Positions 34,766 through 44,184 of a DNA stretch of 64,000 bases are shown here, in pieces. The position numbers and the translations under genes were made by a program. Within the stretch, counting starts at the first letter, position 1. The number at the start of each line of letters is the position of its first letter. The notes under the pieces are model-generated. The model saw nothing but the letters and a program-made list of their open reading frames with translations, was not told the origin of the DNA and made no database searches. The stretch lies in contig NZ_JBFRYB010000001.1 in the NCBI RefSeq assembly GCF_040892595.1, positions 1,674,001 to 1,738,000 on the forward strand, written 5' to 3'. This DNA is from Zhongshania sp. R06B22. Its GTDB lineage: Bacteria; Pseudomonadota; Gammaproteobacteria; Pseudomonadales; Spongiibacteraceae.

Positions 34766-35731
34766 ATGCCGTTTTTCCTGCGTTTAAGTGTGATGGGCGC
34801 ACTGCTATTACTTGTTGGCTGTGAGTCATCAACGACTCCCGGAGGCTTCAATGGCTACGTGGAGGCCGAATATATTTACGTAAGTGCACTAGAGCCTGGC
34901 TGGGTTATAGCTAGCATGGTGAAAGAAGGCGATATCGTAGAAAAAGGCCAAGTATTGCTGCAATTGGATAATGACCGCCAACGTTTTGATCTACATGAAG
35001 CCAACACTCGGGTGCTACAAGCCGATGCGCAATACCAAGACTTAGCGACTGGCGCCCGTCCTGATGAAATTAATCGCTTAACGGCACAGCGAAAGGAAGC
35101 GGTCGCGGCAAGGGCACTGGCTGAGGTGGAAAATCGGCGCCTGAGTTCGCTGCGCGAAAAGGGCGTCGCCGCCCAGTCTAGTGTTGATCAGGCAACTGCG
35201 CAGTTCAATGCGGCCGATGCCCGTGTCGATCGTATGGATGCAGAAATACGGCTGGCGAAGTTGGCATCTAGAGAAAATACCATATTAGCGTCACGGGCTG
35301 CTTTTGAGTCAGCGCAGACTGGAGCTGAGCGAGCGCAGTGGCGTTTGGAGCAGCGTACTTTATATGCTCGACGGGCGGGGCGCGTTGAACAAGTCTTTTT
35401 CCGCGAAGGTGAGCAGTTAGCTGCGGGGGTGCCAGCGCTTGCATTACTCCCCGAAGATGGATTAAAGGTGCGCTTCTTTGCGGCGCAAAGCCAGTTAGCC
35501 AGTTTTCCTGTCGGGTCGATGGTGGGCGTACGACAAGATGGCATTACAGAGCCCATGACCGCCTTAGTGTCGTATATAGCAGCCGAACCTGAATACACTC
35601 CCCCCGTTATCTACAGTGTTGCGTCACGGCAAAAACTGGTGTTTTTAATTGAGGCTAAATTGGCGCCAAACAGTGGCCTACATCCGGGGCAGCCGGTGGA
35701 TGTTTTCTTAGGTGCTGATGGCAATGACTGA
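34766..35731 (+). CDS. HlyD/membrane-fusion subunit of an ABC exporter (lipoprotein)
   Basis: 321 residues. A signal peptide with lipobox LVGC (Cys about 19) suggests a lipid-anchored periplasmic adaptor. FNGYVEAEYIYVSALEPGWVIASMVKEGDIVEKGQVLLQLD is the biotinyl-lipoyl-like half domain. A long coiled-coil (about 75-190) follows, then the second half (LEQRTLYARRAGRVEQVFFREGEQLAAG) and a beta-barrel. It resembles YbhG/YhiI-type adaptors. It overlaps the ATPase gene, so the three exporter genes form one operon. The outer-membrane partner is not in the window. Confidence 0.92.
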   Translation: MPFFLRLSVMGALLLLVGCESSTTPGGFNGYVEAEYIYVSALEPGWVIASMVKEGDIVEKGQVLLQLDNDRQRFDLHEANTRVLQADAQYQDLATGARPDEINRLTAQRKEAVAARALAEVENRRLSSLREKGVAAQSSVDQATAQFNAADARVDRMDAEIRLAKLASRENTILASRAAFESAQTGAERAQWRLEQRTLYARRAGRVEQVFFREGEQLAAGVPALALLPEDGLKVRFFAAQSQLASFPVGSMVGVRQDGITEPMTALVSYIAAEPEYTPPVIYSVASRQKLVFLIEAKLAPNSGLHPGQPVDVFLGADGND

Positions 35732-36653
35732 ACTTGCGATTGATGTGCGCGGCCTGAGCAAGCATTTTGGTAATAAAGTAGCGGTAAATAAGGTCGATCT
35801 GCAGCTACCGAAAGGGCAGGTATGGGGTTTTCTTGGGCCCAATGGATCTGGAAAAACCACAACGATAAGAATGTTGTGCGGACTGTTAAAGGCAACGGAA
35901 GGCGAGGGCCGCTGCCTTGGTTTTGATTTGCGAAGCGACGCGGAGCTCATTCGCCGGCATACCGGTTATATGACGCAGAAATTTTCGTTTTGGAATGAGT
36001 TAACGGTGCGTGAAAATTTAGAATTCGTCGCCCGCATATACGAGCTCGAGAATAGACGACGCTGCGTTGATGACACTCTCGAGGTGCTCGGCTTGGGCCA
36101 TCGCCAGCATCAGCTGGCAGAGGCATTGTCAGGCGGCTGGAAGCAACGGTTGGCCCTTGCCGCCGTCACCATGCACAAGCCTGAATTATTGCTTTTAGAT
36201 GAACCGACCGCCGGGGTAGATCCACAGGCGCGTCGCGATTTCTGGGATCAAATACATCGGCTCTCCAATGAGGGCATGACCGTATTAGTGTCTACCCACT
36301 ATATGGATGAGGCCGAACGTTGCGATCACATCGTCTATCTGGCACACGGTAATTTAATCACCGAAGGCACGGTGGCTGACATTATTGATCAATCTGGTTT
36401 GATAAGTTTCCGCGCCGAGGGGACCGGTGTCCGGAGTCTGGAGCCACATATTGCTGCGCAGGCCGGTGTTGAGTACGCGGCCTATTTTGCTGCGGGCTTA
36501 CATATTTGCGGTCACGACCGAGCTCTTTTAGAGAAAGCGGTGAGCTCCGTAGCTAGCAAAGGCTACCACTGGCAGGAGATTCGACCGAGTTTAGAGGATG
36601 TCTTTATAGCCTTAATGGATCAGTCTGGGGCAGATTTGCGGAGTCACGCATGA
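35724..36653 (+). CDS. ABC transporter ATP-binding subunit (YbhF-like, single NBD)
   Basis: About 309 residues. Walker A is GPNGSGKTTTIR, the Q-loop is in GYMTQKFSFWNE, the signature is LSGGWKQRL, Walker B is LLLLDEPTAGVDP and the H-loop is VSTHYMDEAE. It has one nucleotide-binding domain, where YbhF has two. Start: ATG at 35724 has AGGTG nine bases upstream; an ATG at 35718 is equally in frame. It overlaps the end of the HlyD gene and the start of the permease (ATGA). Confidence 0.94.
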   Translation: MTELAIDVRGLSKHFGNKVAVNKVDLQLPKGQVWGFLGPNGSGKTTTIRMLCGLLKATEGEGRCLGFDLRSDAELIRRHTGYMTQKFSFWNELTVRENLEFVARIYELENRRRCVDDTLEVLGLGHRQHQLAEALSGGWKQRLALAAVTMHKPELLLLDEPTAGVDPQARRDFWDQIHRLSNEGMTVLVSTHYMDEAERCDHIVYLAHGNLITEGTVADIIDQSGLISFRAEGTGVRSLEPHIAAQAGVEYAAYFAAGLHICGHDRALLEKAVSSVASKGYHWQEIRPSLEDVFIALMDQSGADLRSHA

Positions 36654-37804
36654 GTGATCGCGGGCGATACAGCACAGGTATTAATTTTGCTCGAATTAAC
36701 GCGGTGTTTATTAAAGAATTAATTCAAATGCGTCGCGATAGGCTGACATTTGCCGTTATGCTGGCTATTCCTATTCTTGAATTGGTGTTATTTGGCTACG
36801 CGATTAATACTGATCCAAAGCATTTGCCAACCGCCGTGCACGCCGAGGAATATACCCCGCAGGTACGCAGCGTGCTGGCAGGCTTGGAGCATTCTGATTA
36901 CTTTGATGTGAGCATGAATATCCCAGATGCCCGCACTGGTGATCACTTGCTCGCCAGTGGTAGGGCGGTGTTTGTGATCGAAATACCAGCAGGTTTCACC
37001 GAGCGATTACTGCGAGGCAAGCGCCCGCAACTGCTGGTGGCCGCAGACGCCACTGATCCAGTGGCGGCGTCAAATGCACTGAGTCGAATCAATACCATTG
37101 TAAATAGATCATTGCGCAAAGATTTTACTGGCGCTTTGGCTTATTTGCAGGTGGACCCTGGGCCAGTTGAAGTGGTTATTCACCCCCGGTATAACCCCGA
37201 GGGTATTACTCAGTACAATATTGTCCCCGGTTTGCTGGGTGTCATTTTAACCATGACCTTGGTGATGATTACTGGGGTGGCTATGACCCGAGAAACCGAG
37301 CGCGGCACAATGGAAAACTTATTGGCAATGCCAGGTTCACCATTCGAGGTGATGATCGGCAAAATCATGCCGTTTCTCGGTGTTGGTGCGGTGCAAACGC
37401 TTATTGTCTTGCTTGTTGCGCATTGGCTTTTTGCAGTGCCATTTGTAGGCAGTATCAGTTTGTTGTTGATGAGTGTGGTACTTTTTATTATTGCAAATTT
37501 AGCCCTGGGTTTTACGTTTTCGACCATTGCGAAATCGCAAATTCAGGCAATGCAGTTAACCGTGTTTTTCTTTTTGCCATCAATGTTGCTGTCTGGTTTT
37601 ATGTTTCCTTTCCGGGGCATGCCGGCATGGGCACAGGCCATTGGAGAAGTGCTGCCGCTAACGCATTTTTTGCGGGTGGTGAGGGGAATAATGCTCAAAG
37701 GCGCGGGCTTTAAAGATTTGAAAATGGATTTAGCCGCAATTGTGGTCTTTATGCTTGTGGTGGTATTTATTGCGATGCTTCGCTACAAACGCACACTAGA
37801 TTGA
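36650..37804 (+). CDS. ABC-2 type transporter permease
   Basis: 384 residues. One N-terminal helix (about 28-48), a large periplasmic domain (about 50-180) and five C-terminal helices have the ABC-2 pattern (NIVPGLLGVILTMTLVMITGVAMTRETERGTMENLLAMP). It is like YbhS/YbhR, but only one permease gene is present where the Ybh system has two, so a homodimer is likely. It overlaps the ATPase gene by four bases (ATGA). The substrate (drug, lipid or small molecule) is unknown. Confidence 0.93.
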   Translation: MSDRGRYSTGINFARINAVFIKELIQMRRDRLTFAVMLAIPILELVLFGYAINTDPKHLPTAVHAEEYTPQVRSVLAGLEHSDYFDVSMNIPDARTGDHLLASGRAVFVIEIPAGFTERLLRGKRPQLLVAADATDPVAASNALSRINTIVNRSLRKDFTGALAYLQVDPGPVEVVIHPRYNPEGITQYNIVPGLLGVILTMTLVMITGVAMTRETERGTMENLLAMPGSPFEVMIGKIMPFLGVGAVQTLIVLLVAHWLFAVPFVGSISLLLMSVVLFIIANLALGFTFSTIAKSQIQAMQLTVFFFLPSMLLSGFMFPFRGMPAWAQAIGEVLPLTHFLRVVRGIMLKGAGFKDLKMDLAAIVVFMLVVVFIAMLRYKRTLD

Positions 37805-37921
37805 GAGCCAATTATTTTTGATGCCACGGCGCTGTCACGTGTAGAGTAGTCCTTAACCTTTACATTTATGACTCTGATCCCAAGTGATTTGGGGGACGGG
37901 TGTGCAAAGCAGGAGCGAACT

Positions 37922-38542
37922 ATGAATGATGCGCTAAGGATATTGCAACGCGCTGCGCCGGTAATGCCGGTGGCCCATTTCCATTCTTTGGAGCATGCGC
38001 AGGCCTGCGCTGAATTATTTGCAGAAGCTAAAGTGCCAACGGTAGAAGTGACCCTTCGGCATCCGCAAGCATGGCAGATGGTGAAAATTTTTAAAGACAC
38101 TATGCCGCTGGCAAAAATTGGTGTCGGCACCGTGGTGAATCGCCGCCAAATGCTCCGAGCCGCCGATGAAGCTGATTTTGTGATCAGTCCCGGTTTTTCT
38201 GCCGAGCTGTCAATCTTAGCCAGAAAAACTTTAACGCCCTATATTCCCGGTATTGCTACCGCCACTGAATTGATGGCCGCCATGAAAGAGGAGCACAGTG
38301 TTTTTAAGTGTTTCCCCGCTGCTGCCGTCGGTGGTGTTGCCTTGTTGAAAGCCCTGTCTGCACCTTTTCCCGATGTCACATTTTGTCCAACGGGTGGTAT
38401 TTCTCTGGCTAATTATCAGGCCTACTTGGCGCTTGAGTCGGTGGCCTGCGTGGGGGGGAGTTGGATTGTGCCTAGCGAGGAGGAGCTGCAAAAAGACCGT
38501 GACAGTTTTTTGGCCATGCTCAAAGACTTATACAAGTCTTAA
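37922..38542 (+). CDS. eda: 2-dehydro-3-deoxyphosphogluconate aldolase
   Basis: 206 residues. It splits KDPG to pyruvate and glyceraldehyde-3-phosphate, the last step of the Entner-Doudoroff pathway. The Schiff-base Lys is in HSVFKCFPAA, E in TVEVTLRHP is the acid/base residue, and KIGVGTVV and CPTGGIS bind phosphate. The ATG at 37922 follows AGGAG at normal spacing; an in-frame ATG at 37868 would add 18 residues without family support. It ends eight bases from the convergent edd stop. Confidence 0.95.
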   Translation: MNDALRILQRAAPVMPVAHFHSLEHAQACAELFAEAKVPTVEVTLRHPQAWQMVKIFKDTMPLAKIGVGTVVNRRQMLRAADEADFVISPGFSAELSILARKTLTPYIPGIATATELMAAMKEEHSVFKCFPAAAVGGVALLKALSAPFPDVTFCPTGGISLANYQAYLALESVACVGGSWIVPSEEELQKDRDSFLAMLKDLYKS

Positions 38543-38550
38543 TTGTTTCC

Positions 38551-40383
38551 CTATAGGAAGGTGGCAGCACCTTCCTCTGCGGTACCTACGTTAGCTCGTA
38601 GACCGGCAAACAGATCGCGGCCATAATTATCACTGTTGGCTGCGGGCTCAGACCTTGCGGGCTGACGCTGCGCTAATTCATCGGCAGATATTAAGATCTC
38701 TAATATTTCTTTGTCGGTGTCGAGAACTAGCATGTCACCGTTTTGAATTTTTGCGATCGGGCCGCCGGCAATAGCCTCCGGATAAAGATGTATAGCGGCC
38801 GGTATTTTACCAGAGGCGCCAGACATACGCCCGTCAGTCACCAGTGCCACTTTAAATCCGCGTTCCTGCAAAATACCAAGATACGGAGTCATTTTATGAA
38901 GCTCCGGCATGCCGTTCGCTTTGGGGCCCTGAAAGCGAACGACGGCGATAAAGTCGCGCTCCAATTCCCCAGAGTCAAAGGCTTCTTTTAGCGTTTCTTG
39001 GGTATCAAAAACGATGGCTGGCGCTTTTACATATCGGTGCTCGGGCTTGACCGCTGAGACTTTAATAATACTGCGTCCGAGCTGTCCTGTGAGTAATTTC
39101 ATGCCGCCGTGAGGATCAAAGGGTTCAGTGACCGGTCGCAGCACCTCACGATCTGCGCTGATGGAGGGGCTTTTTTGCCAGTGTAAGCTGCCGCCCGCTA
39201 GCGTCGGCGCTTGGATGTAATGGTGTAGGCCTTTGCCCCACACGGTATTGACGTCAGCGTGGAGTAAACCGGCCGCGAGTAATTCAGCGATAACAAAACC
39301 GGTGCCGCCAGCGGCATGAAAGTGATTGATATCGGCGGTGCCATTTGGGTAGATTCGGCAGAGCAGGGGGGTGGCCTCGGACAGTTCGGAAAAATCCTGC
39401 CAGTCGATAATAATTCCCGCCGCACGCGCAATGGCGATCCAGTGAATGCTGTGGTTTGTTGAACCGCCAGTGGCCAACAAGGTGACAATGGCATTCACTA
39501 AACTGCGTTCATCTACGACATCGCATAGCGGCGTGTAATTTGGGGTGAGCGAGGTAATTTTGCATACTTGCTGAGCGGCGGTGCGTGTTAGCTGCTCCCG
39601 TAATGGCCCGTTCGGCGGGACAAACGCCGTGCCTGGCACATGTAAACCCATAGCCTCCATCAACATTTGATTGCTATTCGCGGTGCCGTAAAAAGTACAT
39701 GTTCCCTCGCCGTGATAGGCGCTGGCTTCGGCATCTAATAGTGCTTCTCGCCCGACTTTGCCCTCAGCATAGAGTTGCCGAATACGTGCTTTTTCATCGT
39801 TGCTTAGGCCGGTCGACATAGGCCCTGCTGGAATCATAATGAGGGGAAGGTGGCCAAAGCTTAAGGCGCCAATTAATAAGCCGGGCACGATTTTATCGCA
39901 GACTCCTAAGCATAAAACGGCGTCGAACATATTGTGTGTCAGAGCGATGGCAGTGCTCATCGCAATTGTGTCTCGGCTGAACAAGCTTAATTCCATGCCT
40001 TCGGCACCCTGGGTAACGCCGTCACACATGGCGGGCGTTCCCCCGGCGAATTGGGCAGTACAGCCTAATTCCGATACTGCTTCGCGAATAAGGTCTGGAT
40101 AGTATTCCAGAGGCTTGTGGGCCGACAGCATGTCGTTGTAAGCGCTGACGATGGCGATATTTGCAGCTTCTTCTAGGCGAATTAGTGCTTTGTCGTCGTC
40201 GTTACAGGCGGCAAAACCATGAGCCAAATTACTGCATGAGAGCTGTCCGCGCTGAGTGCCTTTACGGCGCATACTTTGACATTTTTTTAGGTAGGCATTG
40301 CGGCTCGCAATACTGCGAACACGGATGCGTTCAGTCACACTGGCAATAACGGAATGCAAAGGTGTTTTAGAGCTTGAAGTCAT
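38551..40383 (-). CDS. edd: 6-phosphogluconate dehydratase
   Basis: 610 residues. It dehydrates 6-phosphogluconate to KDPG and belongs to the IlvD/Edd [4Fe-4S] family. Cysteines for the cluster are in AMCDGVTQG and [12 protein letters not shown], and a third lies further on. Other family patterns are [19 protein letters not shown] and [24 protein letters not shown]. The start ATG at 40383 overlaps the pgl stop by one base (TAATG), and a longer frame to 40395 is less likely. The order zwf-pgl-edd makes a complete route from glucose-6-phosphate to KDPG. Confidence 0.95.
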   Translation of the reverse strand: MTSSSKTPLHSVIASVTERIRVRSIASRNAYLKKCQSMRRKGTQRGQLSCSNLAHGFAACNDDDKALIRLEEAANIAIVSAYNDMLSAHKPLEYYPDLIREAVSELGCTAQFAGGTPAMCDGVTQGAEGMELSLFSRDTIAMSTAIALTHNMFDAVLCLGVCDKIVPGLLIGALSFGHLPLIMIPAGPMSTGLSNDEKARIRQLYAEGKVGREALLDAEASAYHGEGTCTFYGTANSNQMLMEAMGLHVPGTAFVPPNGPLREQLTRTAAQQVCKITSLTPNYTPLCDVVDERSLVNAIVTLLATGGSTNHSIHWIAIARAAGIIIDWQDFSELSEATPLLCRIYPNGTADINHFHAAGGTGFVIAELLAAGLLHADVNTVWGKGLHHYIQAPTLAGGSLHWQKSPSISADREVLRPVTEPFDPHGGMKLLTGQLGRSIIKVSAVKPEHRYVKAPAIVFDTQETLKEAFDSGELERDFIAVVRFQGPKANGMPELHKMTPYLGILQERGFKVALVTDGRMSGASGKIPAAIHLYPEAIAGGPIAKIQNGDMLVLDTDKEILEILISADELAQRQPARSEPAANSDNYGRDLFAGLRANVGTAEEGAATFL

Positions 40384-41078
40384 TACGGTGCCCAATAGAT
40401 GTCGACGGGTACTTGCTGCTGATGCAAGACCATAGAAATAGGGTAGTCGGCGTATTTTCCCAAGGCATTTTCCAGGATGTCGCGCTTGGCTTTGCCGGTA
40501 ATGTGGATCACAATTTTCTCACTGCTAAATACGGCATTTGGAGATAGCGTGATTCTTGCGTATGGCGCTGCGCCGGGGTGTACCGCAAAACAATGCTGGG
40601 AGTGTGCGGCGCATAATCTTGGGTACTCTGGGGAGTCGTGAAACCAAGATGCAGTGTGGCCGTCGTCGCCCATACCTAGATGAACAACACTTAGCGGCCA
40701 GGCCAAGGTGTCCAGTTGTTCTTCTAGCTGGTATTGGCCATCGTCAGGTGTTTCAGCACTATTTTTCAGCGGCAGATATTGGCACGCGGCGGCGGCTCCT
40801 TTCAATAATGTTTTCCTAAGCATGGCTTCATTGCTGTTGGTGTGATCCTTGGGTAACCAGCGTTCGTCTACCAATAGTGTGTGTATGGCGGGCCAATCGA
40901 TAGAGGCTTGGCCTAGTAGGCTCAGCATTTTTTGGGGCGTTGAGCCGCCAGAGACAGCCATGCATGCTTGCCCATGATTATGCACTGCGGTATTAAGTGT
41001 CTTTGCAATGTTGTCGCTAAGCAGCTGGTCCAGCTCATCGCGATTAGGCAGCAATATGAGAGTGGGTTTATTACTCAT
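40383..41078 (-). CDS. pgl: 6-phosphogluconolactonase (DevB type)
   Basis: 231 residues. It hydrolyses 6-phosphogluconolactone. Typical patterns are [35 protein letters not shown] and [19 protein letters not shown]. The ATG at 41078 has GGAGG before it and overlaps the zwf end by eight bases. The longer frame to 41183 would lie inside zwf. It is the middle gene of the zwf-pgl-edd operon. Confidence 0.95.
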   Translation of the reverse strand: MSNKPTLILLPNRDELDQLLSDNIAKTLNTAVHNHGQACMAVSGGSTPQKMLSLLGQASIDWPAIHTLLVDERWLPKDHTNSNEAMLRKTLLKGAAAACQYLPLKNSAETPDDGQYQLEEQLDTLAWPLSVVHLGMGDDGHTASWFHDSPEYPRLCAAHSQHCFAVHPGAAPYARITLSPNAVFSSEKIVIHITGKAKRDILENALGKYADYPISMVLHQQQVPVDIYWAP

Positions 41079-42531
41079 GCCAGCTCCTCCCATGTTTCTC
41101 TGGTAAGGCCAGTGAGGCATTGGGTCCCATGGTACCGGCGGCGTATGATTTTGGTTTAATACCGGCGTTTTGCCATGCGTCAATAATACTGTCCACCCAT
41201 GCCCAACACGCCTCTACTTCATCTCGGCGCATAAATAGGGTCTGGTCGCCTTCGAGCACGTCAAGTAATAGTCGTTCGTAGGCTTCATGCGCCTGCAGTT
41301 CGTCGTGTAAGTCTGCATCAAGGTTTAATTCGACCTGCTCTAGTTTTAGTTGTCTGCCAAGGCCGGGCTTTTTGTTAACTTTGTAGAGGGTAATATTTTC
41401 CTCTGGCTGCAGCCGTATCACCAATTTATTGGGTAGGTCATTGGGGTCGCCTTCGAATAAGCTGAAGGGGTGTTTCTTTAACTCAACAATAATTTCTGAG
41501 TACCGCCGAGCGAGGCGTTTACCGGTGCGTAGATAGAATGGCGTACCTTCCCAGCGCCAATTGTGCACATCCGCTTGTAAGGCGACAAACGTTTCGGTGT
41601 ACTCGCTGTCTTCAAAACCGGTTTCATCTAAAAATGCGGCTACGGGCGCCGCATTTACCGCGCCGGCGGTATATTGACCGCGCACTGTTTTCGCTTTGAC
41701 ATTGTCAGCGGTGATTGGACGCAGGGCTTGCAGCACTTTTACTTTCTCATCACGAATAGTGTCTGCGCGTAAATTGGCCGGTGGCTCCATGGCGACTAAA
41801 CACAGTAGCTGTAAGATGTGATTTTGGACCATGTCGCGCAGTGCGCCAGTTTTGGCATAGAAGTCGCCGCGGCCCTCAACACCAATATCTTCTGCCACGG
41901 TGATTTGAATATTGTCGATATATTGGCTATTCCACAGCGGCCCAAATAAGGCGTTGCCAAAGCGTAAGACCAATAGATTTTGAACGGTTTCTTTTCCCAG
42001 ATAATGATCAATACGGAAAATATTACCCTCGGGGAAAACTTGTAAAACCTCGTGATTGATCTCCGTGCAACTGGCGAGATCGTGCCCCAATGGCTTTTCT
42101 AGTACTACCCGCGAATCTGTATTCACAATACCAATACTATGAAGATTTCGACAAATACTGGTGTACAGGGTGGAAGAGGTGGCCAAGTAAAATGTCACCG
42201 CGCTATTCGGATGCCGATGAATGGCGTCGGCTAGGCAGTGATAGTCCTTAAGAGTGTTTACGTCCAGGCTGATAAAATGAAGCTTTGCCGAGAATGCCTG
42301 CCAATGTTGCTCATCCCAAAAGTGGGCAGGAAGGAACTCGCGCATTTTTTCTTTTATAAGCTGCCGATACTCTTCATCGCTGCTGTCGCCGCGACCTAAT
42401 GCAATAATGGCACACACATCGTCCAGCAGTCCTTCGCGTTGCAGTTTATACAAGGCTGGTTGCAGTTTTCGTAGTGCGAGGTCGCCTGTGCCACCAAAGA
42501 TAACAAGTTGTGAGGATTGATTACTGGTCAT
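41071..42531 (-). CDS. zwf: glucose-6-phosphate 1-dehydrogenase
   Basis: 486 residues. It oxidises glucose-6-phosphate with NADP. The Rossmann motif is FGGTGDLALRKL and the substrate site is RIDHYLGKETVQN. The ATG at 42531 is chosen because an AGAGAG-like site precedes it and the length then matches family members (E. coli Zwf 491). A frame to 42567 adds 12 residues. It is the first gene of the operon, divergent from the GNAT gene. No HexR-type regulator is adjacent. Confidence 0.96.
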   Translation of the reverse strand: MTSNQSSQLVIFGGTGDLALRKLQPALYKLQREGLLDDVCAIIALGRGDSSDEEYRQLIKEKMREFLPAHFWDEQHWQAFSAKLHFISLDVNTLKDYHCLADAIHRHPNSAVTFYLATSSTLYTSICRNLHSIGIVNTDSRVVLEKPLGHDLASCTEINHEVLQVFPEGNIFRIDHYLGKETVQNLLVLRFGNALFGPLWNSQYIDNIQITVAEDIGVEGRGDFYAKTGALRDMVQNHILQLLCLVAMEPPANLRADTIRDEKVKVLQALRPITADNVKAKTVRGQYTAGAVNAAPVAAFLDETGFEDSEYTETFVALQADVHNWRWEGTPFYLRTGKRLARRYSEIIVELKKHPFSLFEGDPNDLPNKLVIRLQPEENITLYKVNKKPGLGRQLKLEQVELNLDADLHDELQAHEAYERLLLDVLEGDQTLFMRRDEVEACWAWVDSIIDAWQNAGIKPKSYAAGTMGPNASLALPEKHGRSWHE

Positions 42532-42748
42532 CGCCACTCTCTTTAATTTGAATGAGGCTGGTAACAAATCTTCCTAGCTGATACTGATGGGCTGCGGCAG
42601 TATTTGCGGGGAAATTTGCCTTAGCTGTCTTCGAGCATAGTGGTTTTAGAACACTTTTAATACCACTGTTACACATTTTTAAGCAGTAATTAGCCATTCA
42701 TTCATGCTATAAAATTCATTTTCACACCGCAAATTGGTAATAGTGTTA

Positions 42749-43363
42749 ATGGGTATACGTAAGGCAATAAGTAAGGACAGCGTGCAGATAGCGCCACTGA
42801 TATTCTCTTCTGGCCCGGTGACGTTTGACTATATTTTCAGCACTAGACACGGCCCAGCAGTCGTCGATTTTTTGAAAATTGAATTCGCCGAGAGCCAAAC
42901 GATGTTCAGTCATCGCCATCACCACGTCTACGAGCGCGACGGCAATGTCGTTGGCAGTATTGGTAGTTTTGACGCGCCCAGCCATAGTGCAACGTTTTTG
43001 GGGAATGCCCGCGCTATTTTTTGCAACTATGGACTACGAGGCGTTTTAAAAGGTCTGCTATTTGAGCTTCGCTTAATGAAAGCGCCGCGCAAGGGGTGTT
43101 TGTATCTTTTTCATGTTGCCGTGCGGGAAGATTGTCGAGGTCAGGGTATTGCGGCACAAATGATTAATTTTATGATGGCCAAGGGGCGCGAGGGGGGCTA
43201 TCGCTGTCTTAGTTTGGATGTTGCTGAGAAGAACACCAATGCATTGCGTTTGTACCAGCAGTTGGGGTTTGAGGTAGTAAATAGAAACAAGACTTATAAC
43301 TCGGTGCTAGATAATCATCTCTATATGGAATTAGATTTAGCAGCGGCGAATGATCATAGCTAG
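42749..43363 (+). CDS. GNAT family N-acetyltransferase
   Basis: About 204 residues. The C-terminal GNAT core is clear: LFHVAVREDCRGQGIAAQMINFMMAKG with the R-G-Q-G-I-A acetyl-CoA loop, then LSLDVAEKNTNALRLYQQLGFEVV. The N-terminal half is divergent and starts with an acidic FAESQTMFSHRHHHVYE stretch. The substrate is unknown. The start is ambiguous between ATG 42749, GTG 42743 and TTG 42734. It is isolated between zwf and flgN. Confidence 0.88.
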   Translation: MGIRKAISKDSVQIAPLIFSSGPVTFDYIFSTRHGPAVVDFLKIEFAESQTMFSHRHHHVYERDGNVVGSIGSFDAPSHSATFLGNARAIFCNYGLRGVLKGLLFELRLMKAPRKGCLYLFHVAVREDCRGQGIAAQMINFMMAKGREGGYRCLSLDVAEKNTNALRLYQQLGFEVVNRNKTYNSVLDNHLYMELDLAAANDHS

Positions 43364-43387
43364 CAAGAGGCTGAATTTAGTCATTGG

Positions 43388-43813
43388 CTAGGCTTTTCCC
43401 AGCGCCTGCTTTGGGCCTGCAAATTGCGCCGCTCCGCTGGCACTATAGAGCTGGGTCTCTGCGTGTGGAGTGCCAAGTATTTCAAGAGCGCGTTGTTTGT
43501 ATCGAGATTGCACAGTGATATCTGCGCCGGCTTGATTGTTTAACATTTGACAGCGTGAAAGAATGGCAAGAGCGTCTTGCCAAACAGGATCTCTGTCATA
43601 TTGATCGCCATCGCTGGAGTCGTCTATTAGTTGCCGGCGACGCAGGGCAAGTTGATCGAGGGCTTGCACTAGGTCCATTTTCTGGATGGCGATGGCTTCA
43701 ATGTTTTCAGCGGAGTCCGCGCGTTTCAGATTGCTTGCTTCGCTAAGCAGTACGGACTCAAGTTCACAGGCATGGCTGTGAATGTGTTGAATTACATCAC
43801 TAAGTTCAGTCAT
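43388..43813 (-). CDS. flgN: flagellar export chaperone FlgN
   Basis: 141 residues, helical, with ELESVLLSEASNLKRADSAENIEAIAIQKMDLVQALDQLALRRRQLI, a FlgN pattern. FlgN chaperones the hook-filament junction proteins FlgK and FlgL before export. It lies directly behind flgM (5 bases), as in most gammaproteobacteria. The sequence family is weakly conserved, so context carries part of the call. Confidence 0.85.
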   Translation of the reverse strand: MTELSDVIQHIHSHACELESVLLSEASNLKRADSAENIEAIAIQKMDLVQALDQLALRRRQLIDDSSDGDQYDRDPVWQDALAILSRCQMLNNQAGADITVQSRYKQRALEILGTPHAETQLYSASGAAQFAGPKQALGKA

Positions 43814-43818
43814 TTTTA

Positions 43819-44121
43819 TCAGGCGCCTGTCAGTGCTTCCATATTTACCATGGCTTCCGCTACTTTGCTGGCATCGATATTAAACTCGCCATTGCGAATA
43901 GCAGTCTTAATGGCATCTACTTTTTGACGGTCAATACCATCACTATTATTCACTTGCGTGCGGGTGCGCTCCATAAGTGGCGTCTCCGCAGTAGATGATG
44001 CCTTGTTATTAGCTGCCGCAGCGGTGCTCGCGCCGACACCTTCAGATTTACTACCGCCAGCGCTGCCGCTCTCTAACTTGCGGAGCTGGCCCAGTGAAGA
44101 GCCATCTAATCGGTCGATCAT
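43819..44121 (-). CDS. flgM: anti-sigma28 factor FlgM
   Basis: 100 residues from ATG 44121 (GAGAGGA upstream). The C-terminal half, RQKVDAIKTAIRNGEFNIDASKVAEAMVNME, is the sigma28-binding region and the N-terminus is disordered, as usual. FlgM holds FliA until the hook is finished and FlgM is exported. It has its own near-consensus sigma28 promoter (44158-44184), so it is made with the late genes it controls. Confidence 0.93.
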   Translation of the reverse strand: MIDRLDGSSLGQLRKLESGSAGGSKSEGVGASTAAAANNKASSTAETPLMERTRTQVNNSDGIDRQKVDAIKTAIRNGEFNIDASKVAEAMVNMEALTGA

Positions 44122-44157
44122 GTCAAAATCCTCTCGTTTAATATGCCTACGTCTATT

Positions 44158-44184
44158 GTATCGGCAGTTAGGCAAAAAACTTTA
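44158..44184 (-). promoter_or_regulatory. sigma28 (FliA) promoter for flgMN
   Basis: On the minus strand TAAA, 15 bases, GCCGATAC match the FliA consensus TAAA-N15-GCCGATAA with one mismatch, and the -35 is the extended TAAAGTTT. It overlaps the flgA stop and would start transcription near 44151, about 30 bases before flgM. Confidence 0.88.
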
